A DNA stretch of 64,000 nucleotides from Candidatus Ozemibacter sibiricus (GCA_003327425.1 QOQW01000008.1:1-64000), one strand, 5' to 3'. Shown: positions 25,617 through 34,843, numbered from the stretch's first letter. Program-made: numbers and translations. The notes: generated from the sequence alone by a model not told the origin.

Positions 25617-26543
25617 CTAGCGGCCGGCGGCGAGGTAGCGCACCGGGATGCTCTTCAGAGGCGACCAGAGGCTGAGACGCAGCAGGGTCTGACCGGGGGT
25701 CAGGCAGCCGGCCCGGCCTTGGAAGAACCGGGGATCGTCGGCGGGGGCGGTCAGGGCGAGGTAGTCGAGCCCGCCCAGCTTCTGCCAGGTGCCGGTCAGG
25801 TTCAAGGTGAGCTTGCCGAAGATGACCTTGACGTCGAGCGTCTGGCGGTGCTGGCTTTTTCGGATGATGATCCGGTCGGTGGGCTTCCCTTTGAGGAACC
25901 GACGAGGAGCGGCTTCGGCGGCCCGGATGCTGAAGGTGCCGATCAGAGAGTCGGGAATCTCGCCAAGGTGGAGCATCAGGCGGTTGGTGAAGGCGAAGGT
26001 TTTCAGAGCGGTCCAGGGGTTTTTCTTGACGTTGGGCCCGACGGTGGGGAACCCGCGCTTGCGGGCGGCATGCTCGGCCGCTTCGACGTGCTCGGCGGTC
26101 TGCTTGCGAACCAGCCGTCGCCGGCCTCGGCTCCAGGAGGTGACGGAATCGTAGCTGACATCGCAGAAGATGGCGAACTCGGCCTGGGTCATGCCCCAGG
26201 TATGCATGAACGAGCGGATGCGATTGACCGGCCAGGGTTTGCCCAGGCGGGAAGCGCGGCGGCTTTCTTTCTCCTGGCGGGCGGCGATCTTGGCGAGGGC
26301 GACCTTGCGTAGCTCGGGAATCCGCTTTTCGAAATTCCGGAGGTGCTCGATCGTGCGGGCGGAGGGAGCTTGGGTGCGTCCGCCGATCCAGGCCCGGAAG
26401 GTGGAGTAGGAGATCCCGAGCAGGCGAGACAGTTCGGCCTGGGAAACGGCCAGATATTGGGCCAGCTTGAGCAGGGTTCTGGGTTCCCAGGGGGGGACGG
26501 GACAGACCTCGTCGGAGACTTTTTTCGGGCTCTTCGCGTTCAC
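25617..26543 (-). CDS. Double helix-turn-helix protein of unknown function
   Basis: The 308-residue protein starts at the GTG at 26543, preceded by AGAGGA at a 5-base spacing. Two XRE/Cro-like helix-turn-helix units are visible: VSQAELSRLLGISYSTFRAW (about 35-55) and MTQAEFAIFCDVSYDSVTSW (about 108-128), each followed by a basic stretch. Residues 165-308 form a beta-rich domain with no family I know (KVIFGKLTLNLTGTW, TPGQTLLRLSLW). Two HTH units in one chain suggest binding to a direct or inverted repeat as a monomer. It lies downstream of the SpoIIE pair on the same strand with a 103-base gap and may be in the same unit. It could be a regulator with a ligand-sensing C-terminus. Confidence 0.65.
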   Translation of the reverse strand: MNAKSPKKVSDEVCPVPPWEPRTLLKLAQYLAVSQAELSRLLGISYSTFRAWIGGRTQAPSARTIEHLRNFEKRIPELRKVALAKIAARQEKESRRASRLGKPWPVNRIRSFMHTWGMTQAEFAIFCDVSYDSVTSWSRGRRRLVRKQTAEHVEAAEHAARKRGFPTVGPNVKKNPWTALKTFAFTNRLMLHLGEIPDSLIGTFSIRAAEAAPRRFLKGKPTDRIIIRKSQHRQTLDVKVIFGKLTLNLTGTWQKLGGLDYLALTAPADDPRFFQGRAGCLTPGQTLLRLSLWSPLKSIPVRYLAAGR

Positions 26544-26646
26544 ATCAGTCCTCTGTTGTTGCGTCGGAATAAGGCCAGCGCCAGGTTCGTCACGAATCGG
26601 CGGTCGCCGGAATCGTGTCCATGGTAGCTGATTGGGACGAATAGCG

Positions 26647-29535
26647 TCAAGGTGTGGTGATTGGGACAAACGGTGGCGATGTGCCAACGGCTGGCGCCTG
26701 GAGGACGACCAGGGTCGCGTCGTCCTGGAGGGTTGCGCCGCCAGTCTGGTCCTTCCACCAGTGGAAAATCCGGGTGACGGAATCGGTCGCGGTGGCGCCC
26801 AGCAAGCCTGGCAATGCCTCGGCGGGGCGGTCGAAGCCGAGCGGCCTCCCATGCAGGGTCGTGGCTTCGATCACGCCGTCGGTATAGAGGACGAGAGCCG
26901 ACCCGCGTGACATCTCCACCGTCCATTCCCTCCAGGTCGTTCGGGTGCGAATCCCCAGGGGATAGCCGGAAGGTTCGAGATGGCGGGCCGTTCGCTCCGT
27001 GACCAGATAGGGGTAGCAATGCCCGGCATTGGACCAGCAGAGGAGCCCGGAGCGGGTGTCGACCACGCCGAACCAGCAGGTCATCAGCTTCTTCTGACGC
27101 AGGTGGCTTTTGAGGAATCCGTGCAGGAGGTCCAGCACGGCGGCAGGGGTTGGCCGCCCGGCCGGCACGGCCAGCAACGCCTTGGCCATGGCGACCACCA
27201 GGGCCGCTCCGACCCCGTGTCCGGAGACATCACCGACCACCAGCGCTACGGTCCGGTCATCGAGGGGAAAGAAATCGTAGAAATCGCCGCCGACCCGGGC
27301 GGCGGGCAGGCAGCGGCCTGCCACTTCCCAATCATTCTGGCGCAACGTACCGGCGGGGAAGAGATTCTCCTGGATGAGTCGGGCCAGTTCGAGATCGCCC
27401 AGGCCCTCCAGCATGGTGTTGAACGTGGTGGTCAAGGCCCCGAATTCGTCCTGGGCCAGGACCGGCAATTGCACGCGGAACTGGCGATCATGCAGGGCCT
27501 GGATCCCTTGACGCAGGTGGTCGATGGGGGCCAGGAAGCGTCGCGCCAGCAGCAGGCCCATGCTGGCCGACACCAGCAGCAGCAAGGCGGCCAGGCCGAT
27601 GAGCGGCCCGACTCCGCCGGGCTGGCGAGCCATGATCGCGCTCTGCGGCCGGACCAGGAACAGGAAGCTCTCGGCCAGATGCGTGCCTGGTATGCCGGTC
27701 ACCACGTAGGGGACTCGGTCCGGGCCATCGACTTGTACGCAGACCGGTTCTCTGGTGTGTTCCAGATGCCGACGGATCGGCTCAAGTCGTTCGATCCATG
27801 CCTTCGAATTCGGCAGGAACCTGTCGATTTTGGCCCAGATGAAGGGAAGGTCTCGCGGATCTGGGCACGGTTGCCTGGGGAGGATGGAACGAGCGAACTG
27901 GCCTTCCAGGTGGGGAGTAAGCCAGGCAAAAATCGCCAGCCAGGAAATCCGGTTGCCGCGTCGCAAGGGGACGATCAAGCTTTTCAACCCGGAATTGGCC
28001 AGCCGGAGATCGGCCAGATGGTCGACCGATAACCGCACTTGGCCTTGAAAGAGATCGGGATGGACCCCGTACAATTCAGCGGTGGCCGCGAACATCTGGG
28101 CTGCGCCCGACGAACGGGCGGCGACGGCTTCGCCGGTGAGGTCGCCGAGCAGGTGCTGGGCCTGGTAACGCAGCATGGTGGGCACGTAGTGTTCGCGCCA
28201 GTGCCAGGGGTGCCGGTCCGGGTACAGGTTGCGCCCTTCCCGGTCGACCAGCAGGAGCAGTTTCGGTCGATGCCGCCAGTCGAGGCGGGCCAGGGCCTGT
28301 CGCACCTGAGGCAGGTGCTCGGGGTCGGCCTGGGCGAGGGTGCGGCGGATGTCGGCGGTCAGGGCGCCCAGATACGCGAGAAACCGGCGATCGAGATCTC
28401 GCAGCAGGCTTTCTCGCTCGCGTCGGTCCTCTTGCCAGGCCAGCCGTGCGACTTCGCGGCGATACCCGTGCAGAGCCAGCCCCAGCAGGAAGAAGGCCGA
28501 CACCGACAACCAGCCGAGCAGGAGCCAGACCTTCCGACGGATCGAGAAGGGAAGGGTGGTGCCGCCTTCCGACAACAGCCAGGCCACCCCTGACAGGAGG
28601 GCCACCACCAGGAGCAAACCCTTGACAAAGCGGTTCAGCGCCTGTTCGCGTGCTTTCGCGGTCCGATCGGGGGCGGCGACCACCAGTCGAAGGATCGGGG
28701 ACAGGGCAACCTGACTCCACCAGATCCCGTGGAGGTCGAGGAGGGAACCCGTTTCTGCTTCCAGGCGGATCAAGGCTTCGGACAAGGAAGACCGGCCGGG
28801 GCCGGGCGAGAAGCTGCGTTCCGGTCGGGGCGCCCCCCGGTCGATCAGGCCGAACCACAGGTCGGGGAAAGTGTTTCTCCGGAGCGCCAGCCAGAAGCGG
28901 AAACACGCTTCCCGCCAGCCGCGGCGCTGGTGGAAGAAGGCCACCAGCAGGCCTTGGGCCGTGGCGCGACTGACCAGGACTCGGGTTCGTTCCGAGCGGA
29001 AGCAGGCGGGGACGAGCTTTTCCCGGATCTCCAGATCGTTCTGTCGACCGAACAAGGGCCCGAACAGCGAGCGATAGACGGCGGGAGGCCGGTCGATATG
29101 GCGCTCGGGCCGGTCCTGATGGGCGCGGTAGTCGAGGAAGAATGCCTGCCAGGCCGCGGGGTCTCCCGGCACCGGATCGGACAGATCATGAACCAACCGA
29201 CCCTGCCCGTCGAGATAGACGAGCGAGAACAGGCCCGGTTGGTGTCGGCGCAGCAGACGTCGGATCGTGGCGATGGCTGGCCGCGGATCCGGGTGCTGAA
29301 GGGCCGCGCGGGTCAGGTTGTTCAGAAAACTCCCCACTTCCTTGATTTCTCCGAACCGGATCTGCCAATGGGCCAGGAATTTTTCCAGGCGAGGTTTGAC
29401 CTGGCTGGCTTCGTGCTGGCGCATCTCCTCGGCCACCTGATGCGCTGTCCGCCACACGATGAGTCCGGGCAGGCCGAAGAAGACGGTGCAGAACGCCAGC
29501 CAGCGGGCGACCCGGAGCCAGAGCGACCCACTCAT
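26647..29535 (-). CDS. Dual-sensor HAMP-SpoIIE serine phosphatase (second of tandem pair)
   Basis: The 962-residue membrane protein begins at an ATG that overlaps the stop of the upstream paralogue (ATGA). Layout: membrane helix (about 10-30), extracytoplasmic sensor, a pair of helices near 330-385, a second sensor, a further helix, HAMP (from about 665) and a C-terminal PP2C/SpoIIE phosphatase. Catalytic motifs are intact: RVGGDFYDFF (about 748), VVGDVSGHGVGAAL, NAGHCYPYL, LVLYTDGVIEA and LQDDATLVVL. Such enzymes dephosphorylate phosphoserine on STAS-domain anti-sigma antagonists. A STAS protein is encoded at 62359-62709, though far away. The input signal is unknown. Confidence 0.88.
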   Translation of the reverse strand: MSGSLWLRVARWLAFCTVFFGLPGLIVWRTAHQVAEEMRQHEASQVKPRLEKFLAHWQIRFGEIKEVGSFLNNLTRAALQHPDPRPAIATIRRLLRRHQPGLFSLVYLDGQGRLVHDLSDPVPGDPAAWQAFFLDYRAHQDRPERHIDRPPAVYRSLFGPLFGRQNDLEIREKLVPACFRSERTRVLVSRATAQGLLVAFFHQRRGWREACFRFWLALRRNTFPDLWFGLIDRGAPRPERSFSPGPGRSSLSEALIRLEAETGSLLDLHGIWWSQVALSPILRLVVAAPDRTAKAREQALNRFVKGLLLVVALLSGVAWLLSEGGTTLPFSIRRKVWLLLGWLSVSAFFLLGLALHGYRREVARLAWQEDRRERESLLRDLDRRFLAYLGALTADIRRTLAQADPEHLPQVRQALARLDWRHRPKLLLLVDREGRNLYPDRHPWHWREHYVPTMLRYQAQHLLGDLTGEAVAARSSGAAQMFAATAELYGVHPDLFQGQVRLSVDHLADLRLANSGLKSLIVPLRRGNRISWLAIFAWLTPHLEGQFARSILPRQPCPDPRDLPFIWAKIDRFLPNSKAWIERLEPIRRHLEHTREPVCVQVDGPDRVPYVVTGIPGTHLAESFLFLVRPQSAIMARQPGGVGPLIGLAALLLLVSASMGLLLARRFLAPIDHLRQGIQALHDRQFRVQLPVLAQDEFGALTTTFNTMLEGLGDLELARLIQENLFPAGTLRQNDWEVAGRCLPAARVGGDFYDFFPLDDRTVALVVGDVSGHGVGAALVVAMAKALLAVPAGRPTPAAVLDLLHGFLKSHLRQKKLMTCWFGVVDTRSGLLCWSNAGHCYPYLVTERTARHLEPSGYPLGIRTRTTWREWTVEMSRGSALVLYTDGVIEATTLHGRPLGFDRPAEALPGLLGATATDSVTRIFHWWKDQTGGATLQDDATLVVLQAPAVGTSPPFVPITTP

Positions 29536-32438
29536 GCCGCGGCCCCCGTTTCGGGGGTGGGGGCTTGGCCGCGATGCTGCACGACCACCACCGTGACGTC
29601 GTCCCCCGGTGGGTCCCAGGCGGCCAGGCCATCGTGCCAGGCCAGCACCGCCTGCATGGTGGCGGCCGCCCCCGGGCGCACGAGCTGGGGAGCGGCTGCT
29701 TCCAGACGATGGTAGCCGATGCTTTCGCCATTGGCCATCGGGGCTTCGACCAGCCCATCGGAATACAGCAGCAGGCTCTGGTCGACGGCCCAGGGGAAGG
29801 TCGCATCGCCAGACCCGCGCAGTGTGGGGCGAAGGCCGAGCGGACTGCTGGGGCAACGCAGCGTGGTGATCCCCGACCGGCCAATCTGCAGGGGAAAGGG
29901 GTGCCCGCTGTTGGCCAGGGTCAGGGTCAGGGTGCGCAGGTCGAAGATGACGATCTGGCAGGTCATGACCCGCCGCTTCTGCAGCAACCGGTAGAGCACA
30001 ACATTCATGAGGTCCAGCATGGCCGCTGGCGCCTCGGGCCGCGCCGGGTGGCCGAGAATGGCCTTGGCCATCCCTACCACCAGGGCGGCGGCCACGCCGT
30101 GCCCGCTGACGTCGCCGATCACGACCAGCAGGCGGTCGTCGTCGAGCACGGCATAGTCGAAGCAATCGCCACCGACCTGGGTGGCCGTCCGGCAGATTCC
30201 CGCCACTTCCCAGGGCCCATGCGTGAGAGGGCCCGGTGGGAAGAGCTGTTCCTGCACGATGCGGGCCACTTCGAGATCGGCCATCTCTTCCAGCATGCGG
30301 TTGAACGCCTCGGCGAGCGCGCCGAATTCGTCCGGTTGGCTGACCTGGAGCCGGCGGGTGAAGATCCGGCGTTGCACCGCCTGGACGCCGGCGGTCAACT
30401 CCCCGATCGGCACCAGGAACGCCTGGGCGACCACGCTGCCCACCGTCACGCTGATCAGCAGGAAGAGCAGCCCGGCCAGGCCATACCGCCAGGCGATCTG
30501 CTGGATCTCGGCGCGGATCAGCCGGTCTCCCGACACCGCGACCAGATCGTAGGCCGTCAGCTCGGAGCCGCGCATGCCGGTCAAGAGGACCGCTCCTCCT
30601 GGCTCCTCCTCCTTGGCCCGGAGGCTGTGGAACGCCGAGCGGATGCGGCTGGCGAAGACCTGCCGTCGCTGCGCCTGGGGCGACAGGGGCAGGGAAAGCT
30701 CGGGCTGAAGCCGGTGGTAGGCGAACAGTACGGTATCGGTGAGGGTGCGCGCCGCGGGCAGCAGATGCTTCTGCAGGTAGGTCCATTCCAGGAGTTCCTG
30801 CGACCAGAGCATGACGGCTAGCAATTCGGCGCGCTGATCCCGCGTGAACATCGGTACCAGGGTCAGGAAGAGGCGGCTCAGGTTCATCTCGTAGAATCGG
30901 ATCTTTCCCAGATCGGCGGTGGCTCGCGACAGGATGAACCCCATGGCTTCCTCCAGCCCGGGGCGGGTGGTCGGGGCTTCTTCCCCCCTGAGGTTGGCCA
31001 GAATGGAGACGGCGGCCCGGGTGAACAAGCCGAGGTTCTCCCGATCGACGGCCCAGGTCAGGGGCGGGCGATGTTCGAACACCAGTCGGCCTTGGCGATC
31101 GATGAGGCGGAGCAGATTCCAGCCGAAGCGCGGGTGCAATGTGGTGAAAAACCTGTGCCCGCCTTGGGTCCGCCATGCCTCGACGGCCCCGCCTCCCCGA
31201 AAGAGATCATCGATGGTGCTCTCGATCTGCTGGATCATTCTGGGAAATCTGGCATCGAGCGAGCGCAGCAGAGTTTCGGCGCGATCGTGCAGGTCGGTCT
31301 CGAGCACCTGCCGACGGTTGGCCAGCTCCCGCCAGGCCACTGCTCCCATGATCAGAAGCGGAATGGCGGCGGTGTATCCCAACGACAGGATCAGGGTCTG
31401 GCGAATGGACAGGGTGAGCGGCGGCACGCCATGCATGATCAGCCACAGCCCGATGGCCAGCAGGGCCCAGAGGAACAACAGCAGGCGAAGGCCGAACGCG
31501 ACGGCCCGGCTGGTCGAACCCGGACGATCAGGCAGGCGGAAACGGGCTTCCACTCGGAAGCGGGGAGTCAGATCGCGGCGGGCGTGCAGGACTGGTCCTT
31601 GCCAGATCATTCCAGAAGGGGTCACCTGACGGAACGGGGGAACCGGGGGCCTGGCGCGGCCTGAAACGTGAGGGCGCGGCCATCGATTCGACCAGGGGCG
31701 GGAAGGCGCCGCGGCCGGCCGAGCCTGTGCTTCGCCGTCCTTGAGCTGCAGGTGGAACTCGGGGTGCCGCCGGGTCGCCCGCCGGAAGAGGTCGAGCAGC
31801 GGCAGGCGGGGCATTCCCCCTTCATGGCTCAGATGGACGATCATCATGCCCTGGTCGTGCGGGGCCGACAGGTAGAGGAAGGGGCGTTGGCCGCTGGGAT
31901 GGACCGGCAGGACCCGGCCGTGCCAGGGCCGATCGATGGGGGCCAGCGGGCCCAGGAACGCGGCGATGAAGGTGCGTTGGGCGGCCAGGTCATGGGGCTG
32001 GCCGGCGATCAGGCGGCGATAGTGGTCGACGAAGCGCTGGATCAGGAATCGGGGCGGTGGAGCGTCGCACAGATCGGGGATGGGCTGGCCGTGCCGGTCG
32101 ACGAAGGTAAAGGAATATACCCCGGGGAACCGGTTCCGGACCCCTTTGAGGACCGTCCGCACACGGTCGGGCCAGATCCCGGGCGTCGTGAACAGGTGCT
32201 GCTCCAATTGCCGGAGGAACCGGGTATGGAACAGGAGGGGGTGGCCGGCCGGTTCGAGACTGGAGAGGACCTGCTCCAGGGCTTGTTCGGCGCTGGTCCT
32301 CTGGCGGTGTGCCTCTTCTTCCCGCAGGAAGAGCAAGCCCGCCATGGCCAGCACCACCGGCAGACCTCCCAGCAATCCCGCTCCGAGGGCCCACCTGGCC
32401 CAGGAGAATCCGGTCGTGGCGGTTGAAGATCGGCTCAT
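29532..32438 (-). CDS. Dual-sensor HAMP-SpoIIE serine phosphatase (first of tandem pair)
   Basis: The 968-residue paralogue of the downstream protein has the same layout: membrane helix (WALGAGLLGGLPVVLAMAGL), sensor, helix pair near 305-370, second sensor, helix, HAMP (about 676) and SpoIIE phosphatase. Motifs are intact: QVGGDCFDYAVLDDDRL (about 754), VIGDVSGHGVAAAL, NSGHPFPL, LLLYSDGLVEA and GDDVTVVVV. The metal-binding aspartates are all present, so both paralogues should be active. The start is supported by a TATAAT box 7 bases upstream and absence of a Shine-Dalgarno sequence, so initiation is probably leaderless. Confidence 0.88.
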   Translation of the reverse strand: MSRSSTATTGFSWARWALGAGLLGGLPVVLAMAGLLFLREEEAHRQRTSAEQALEQVLSSLEPAGHPLLFHTRFLRQLEQHLFTTPGIWPDRVRTVLKGVRNRFPGVYSFTFVDRHGQPIPDLCDAPPPRFLIQRFVDHYRRLIAGQPHDLAAQRTFIAAFLGPLAPIDRPWHGRVLPVHPSGQRPFLYLSAPHDQGMMIVHLSHEGGMPRLPLLDLFRRATRRHPEFHLQLKDGEAQARPAAAPSRPWSNRWPRPHVSGRARPPVPPFRQVTPSGMIWQGPVLHARRDLTPRFRVEARFRLPDRPGSTSRAVAFGLRLLLFLWALLAIGLWLIMHGVPPLTLSIRQTLILSLGYTAAIPLLIMGAVAWRELANRRQVLETDLHDRAETLLRSLDARFPRMIQQIESTIDDLFRGGGAVEAWRTQGGHRFFTTLHPRFGWNLLRLIDRQGRLVFEHRPPLTWAVDRENLGLFTRAAVSILANLRGEEAPTTRPGLEEAMGFILSRATADLGKIRFYEMNLSRLFLTLVPMFTRDQRAELLAVMLWSQELLEWTYLQKHLLPAARTLTDTVLFAYHRLQPELSLPLSPQAQRRQVFASRIRSAFHSLRAKEEEPGGAVLLTGMRGSELTAYDLVAVSGDRLIRAEIQQIAWRYGLAGLLFLLISVTVGSVVAQAFLVPIGELTAGVQAVQRRIFTRRLQVSQPDEFGALAEAFNRMLEEMADLEVARIVQEQLFPPGPLTHGPWEVAGICRTATQVGGDCFDYAVLDDDRLLVVIGDVSGHGVAAALVVGMAKAILGHPARPEAPAAMLDLMNVVLYRLLQKRRVMTCQIVIFDLRTLTLTLANSGHPFPLQIGRSGITTLRCPSSPLGLRPTLRGSGDATFPWAVDQSLLLYSDGLVEAPMANGESIGYHRLEAAAPQLVRPGAAATMQAVLAWHDGLAAWDPPGDDVTVVVVQHRGQAPTPETGAAA

Positions 32439-32445
32439 GGACGGT

Positions 32446-32474
32446 ATTATAGAAGCGGCTCAGGTGGATGTCCA
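32446..32474 (-). promoter_or_regulatory. Promoter of the SpoIIE pair (leaderless)
   Basis: On the minus strand TGGACA (32474-32469), a 17-base spacer and TATAAT (32451-32446), with the ATG (32438) 7 bases after the -10 box. Confidence 0.7.
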
Positions 32475-32607
32475 TGCGAGCGAAGCCCGTCATCGCCGCC
32501 TCGTCTGGCGTGATCGGTACTGCCTCGGAGCCGAGGATCGCGATGAACCCGCCTGTCGCCCCTTGTCCAGACGCCAGAGCGGAAGGAGCGCGCGCGCCTC
32601 AGCGACA

Positions 32608-32636
32608 TTGACAGACCTGTACCAGTATGGTACGCT
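32608..32636 (+). promoter_or_regulatory. Promoter of the small coiled-coil protein gene
   Basis: A perfect TTGACA (32608-32613), 17-base spacer and TACGCT (32631-32636). This leaves a leader of about 115 bases before the ATG at 32759. Another TTGACA at about 32676 has no good -10 partner. Confidence 0.45.
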
Positions 32637-32758
32637 TGAGAGGTCATCTCGGGTGAAAGAAGGCTCTCGGCTCTTTGACAACTGGTGAGTTCTTCACCTC
32701 CTGCGAGAAGTATTGAGTATCGAGTAGATCGCCAATACTTTCACCGGGAGGAACAACA

Positions 32759-33052
32759 ATGTCCCATCACGGCATTCGCCGGATCGCTGCTGTCACCGTT
32801 TGTTCGTTCATCATGGTTCTCGTCGCCACCGTGGCCGCCCAGGCCATGAGCAAGCACGAGCTGTTCGAAATCGGACAGGAAATCAAGGAACTCCAGAAAG
32901 CTCTGAAGGAAGCCCAGGCCGAGCTGCGCCGTCTCAATGAAGAAGGCACCGCCGCCGACCAGGAAAAGGCCCAGGAACTCATGGCCCAGATCCAGGAAAT
33001 GCGCCAGCGGCTGGCCGAGCTTCAGGAGCAACTTGACAAGGCCCGACCCTGA
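32759..33052 (+). CDS. Small secreted coiled-coil protein
   Basis: The 97-residue protein has a signal peptide (IAAVTVCSFIMVLVATVAAQ, cleavage after AQA) and a mature part of about 68 residues that is almost entirely one amphipathic charged helix (EIKELQKALKEAQAELRRL, AQIQEMRQRLAELQEQL). A GGGAGGAAC Shine-Dalgarno sequence precedes the ATG. Size and build recall Lpp-like periplasmic coiled coils, but there is no lipobox cysteine and no C-terminal lysine, so it is not a braun-type lipoprotein. Its own promoter, long leader and strong terminator suggest an abundant monocistronic mRNA. Function unknown. Confidence 0.75.
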   Translation: MSHHGIRRIAAVTVCSFIMVLVATVAAQAMSKHELFEIGQEIKELQKALKEAQAELRRLNEEGTAADQEKAQELMAQIQEMRQRLAELQEQLDKARP

Positions 33053-33130
33053 CCGCTGACTTCCGTCCTCTTCCCTTCCATCCTACGGATTATTGAAGAA
33101 GAGCCGCCGGCTTTCCCCGCGACTGACCCT

Positions 33131-33167
33131 GCCCCCGCCCGAGTCCCTCGTGGCGGGGGCTTGCTTT
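33131..33167 (+). terminator. Rho-independent terminator of the small coiled-coil gene
   Basis: GCCCCCGCC (33131-33139) pairs with GGCGGGGGC (33152-33160) and is followed by TTGCTTT. It ends the unit that starts at 32608. Confidence 0.75.
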
Positions 33168-33346
33168 AAATCTAACGCTTACGCGGGGGAAGGGAGCCAG
33201 GTTCTTCCCCTCCCTCTTGCCTGGGAGGGCGGAATGGCTCGATTCCCTGGCTGGCCATGGGAATGCCGGGCTGGGCCCGCCAGTGCTGGGCGTGCCTTCT
33301 GTGGTGGCGAGGGGGCGGGTGATGGCCAGCAAGGTCTGGAAAGACG

Positions 33347-33379
33347 CTCACGCCACGGGCGCCGGGCCCGTGGCGTGAG
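33347..33379 (-). terminator. Terminator of the C11 peptidase unit
   Basis: A perfect 14-bp stem, CTCACGCCACGGGC with GCCCGTGGCGTGAG, with a 5-base loop. Read on the minus strand it follows the stop at 33407 and is followed by a short TCTTT tract. Confidence 0.7.
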
Positions 33380-33406
33380 GAACAGGCAGAGACGGAGGGC
33401 GGAGGG

Positions 33407-34750
33407 TTACTTGTTCTTCAGTTCGGCGATCAGGTGGCGGACGCTTTCTTGCGTGGCGCTGTCGAAGCCGCCTTCGGTGAAGACCCGAAAGTTCAGCTTG
33501 TTGATCAGGTGGGCGCTGACTTCACGGTTGTTCTCGTTGGCAGTGGAGACGTAGGCCATGAGGGAGCTGAGGTCGCCGTTCTCGACATCGCTCACCACGG
33601 TAGCGGCGGTGGTCTTCTTGTAGTAGTCCTGGACCATTTCGTCCCACAGGGTGTCTTTGGCGAAGGCCAGATCGTTGTAGGGCGCCGAGAAGCTGTAGCT
33701 GCTGGCCGGGAAGTAGATGGCCAGGCCCTTGGCGTTCTTGGTGCTGTAGCCGCTGAGGCCGTTGGCGATGATCAGCTTGGCGCTGGCGGCGAGCAGTTTG
33801 TCGCACGCGGTCTGGAAGCCGGCATCGTTGACGGTGACCTTCAGCAGTTCGACGAAGTGGGGAAGGTCGATGTTGGTGCGGTAGTAGAACTTCTGTACTT
33901 TGTTCAGAGCATCTTTGAACTGGGGACCATAGTTGCCGGCCATGGCGGCCTTGGCGAAGCCGTCGACGGCGTCTTTGAAGGCTGCATAGTTCTTCATCTC
34001 GAGGGCGGACTGGGTGCCGGAGGAGCTGCCCTGGGACCCGCCGTTGTAGGAAGCGGCATAGGCCTTGACGATGTGGGCGGCGAACTGGGCCGGGGTGGTG
34101 GTCCTGGTCAGGCCGCTCAGCACGCCGTCATAGGGCCAGCCGGCGCCCGGCTCGACTTCTTCGGAGGCCACGATGTAATCGACGCCGGGTATCGCGTGGG
34201 CGACTTCGGCCATCTGCATGAGGCAGGCATCGAAGGCGAAGATGTCGATATTCTTGCCGAGGGCGGCCTTGATCTGCTGACAGGCGATGGTCAGCTGGTT
34301 GGTGGTGATGTGGTTGCCGCTTTCGTCATCGTAGGAGATGCCCTTGATGATCGCGTCGTGGCCGTCCTTCCAGCCGGAGCCGTGGTTCCAGGCGATGACG
34401 GCATAGTGTTCGGCCGGGTAGGCGGCGGCGGTGCTCTTGACGAAATCGACCAGGACGTTGTAATCGCCCATGTCGATCTCGCCCATCTCCTTGAGGAGGG
34501 TGATCTTGCCCTTCTCGATGTAGTTGAGGGTGGCGGGACCTTTTTCGCGGTCGATGAGAACGACGATGTTGGCGAAATCGGAACTGCCGATCTTGGCCAT
34601 CTCGTTCATGTCTTCCACGCCATAGGGGTCGAGATTGTTGTCGGCGTTCAGGAAGACCATGAAGGTCCATTTTTTGGGGGCGGCGTCGACCGGGGCGACC
34701 GCGCAAGCGACGACAAAGAACAGGACGGCAATACTCACTACACGCTTCAT
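33407..34750 (-). CDS. Clostripain-family (C11) cysteine peptidase, secreted (copy 1)
   Basis: The 447-residue protein from the ATG at 34750 (AAGGAG 6 bases upstream) has a signal peptide (VVSIAVLFFVVACAVAPVDA). The C11 fold follows: WTFMVFLNADNNLDPYGVED, the catalytic histidine in AWNHGSGW (about residue 122) and the catalytic cysteine in AFDACLMQMAEVA (about 173), then ASEEVEPGAGWPYD. C11 enzymes cleave after arginine or lysine and usually self-process. It should act outside the cytoplasmic membrane. It is a close paralogue of the gene directly upstream, and both end with the same type of helical tail (NFRVFTEGGFD). It has its own consensus promoter with an operator-like palindrome. Confidence 0.88.
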   Translation of the reverse strand: MKRVVSIAVLFFVVACAVAPVDAAPKKWTFMVFLNADNNLDPYGVEDMNEMAKIGSSDFANIVVLIDREKGPATLNYIEKGKITLLKEMGEIDMGDYNVLVDFVKSTAAAYPAEHYAVIAWNHGSGWKDGHDAIIKGISYDDESGNHITTNQLTIACQQIKAALGKNIDIFAFDACLMQMAEVAHAIPGVDYIVASEEVEPGAGWPYDGVLSGLTRTTTPAQFAAHIVKAYAASYNGGSQGSSSGTQSALEMKNYAAFKDAVDGFAKAAMAGNYGPQFKDALNKVQKFYYRTNIDLPHFVELLKVTVNDAGFQTACDKLLAASAKLIIANGLSGYSTKNAKGLAIYFPASSYSFSAPYNDLAFAKDTLWDEMVQDYYKKTTAATVVSDVENGDLSSLMAYVSTANENNREVSAHLINKLNFRVFTEGGFDSATQESVRHLIAELKNK

Positions 34751-34790
34751 CTTATACTCCTTACTGACTTCTGAGCTTCTCGATACTCGC

Positions 34791-34806
34791 CTGACCAATC
34801 GGTCAG
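34791..34806. promoter_or_regulatory. Operator-like palindrome in the C11 copy 1 leader
   Basis: CTGACCAATCGGTCAG has 6-bp perfect arms around a 4-base centre. It begins about 8 bases downstream of the -10 box, at the expected transcription start, where a bound repressor would block initiation. The shape resembles TetR-family operators. Confidence 0.5.
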
Positions 34807-34814
34807 ATACGGCC

Positions 34815-34843
34815 ATTATAGGCAGCGACCACCCGGCTGTCAA
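34815..34843 (-). promoter_or_regulatory. Consensus promoter of C11 peptidase copy 1
   Basis: On the minus strand a perfect TTGACA (34843-34838), 17-base spacer and perfect TATAAT (34820-34815). This is the strongest promoter in the window by match to consensus. The leader to the ATG at 34750 is about 58 bases. Confidence 0.85.

Noticed and set aside
26647-31176. Reading frame of 1509 codons that would join the second SpoIIE protein to part of the first.
   Set aside because: The upstream part is out of frame with the first SpoIIE gene. The real start is the ATG at 29535, overlapping that gene's stop.
26647-32438. Possible complementary degeneration of the SpoIIE pair, as for the cyclases.
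   Set aside because: All phosphatase motifs, including metal-binding aspartates, are intact in both proteins.
32490-32681. A 63-codon minus-strand frame upstream of the SpoIIE pair.
   Set aside because: No ribosome binding site, overlaps two promoters, and its translation is Arg/Ser-rich without features.
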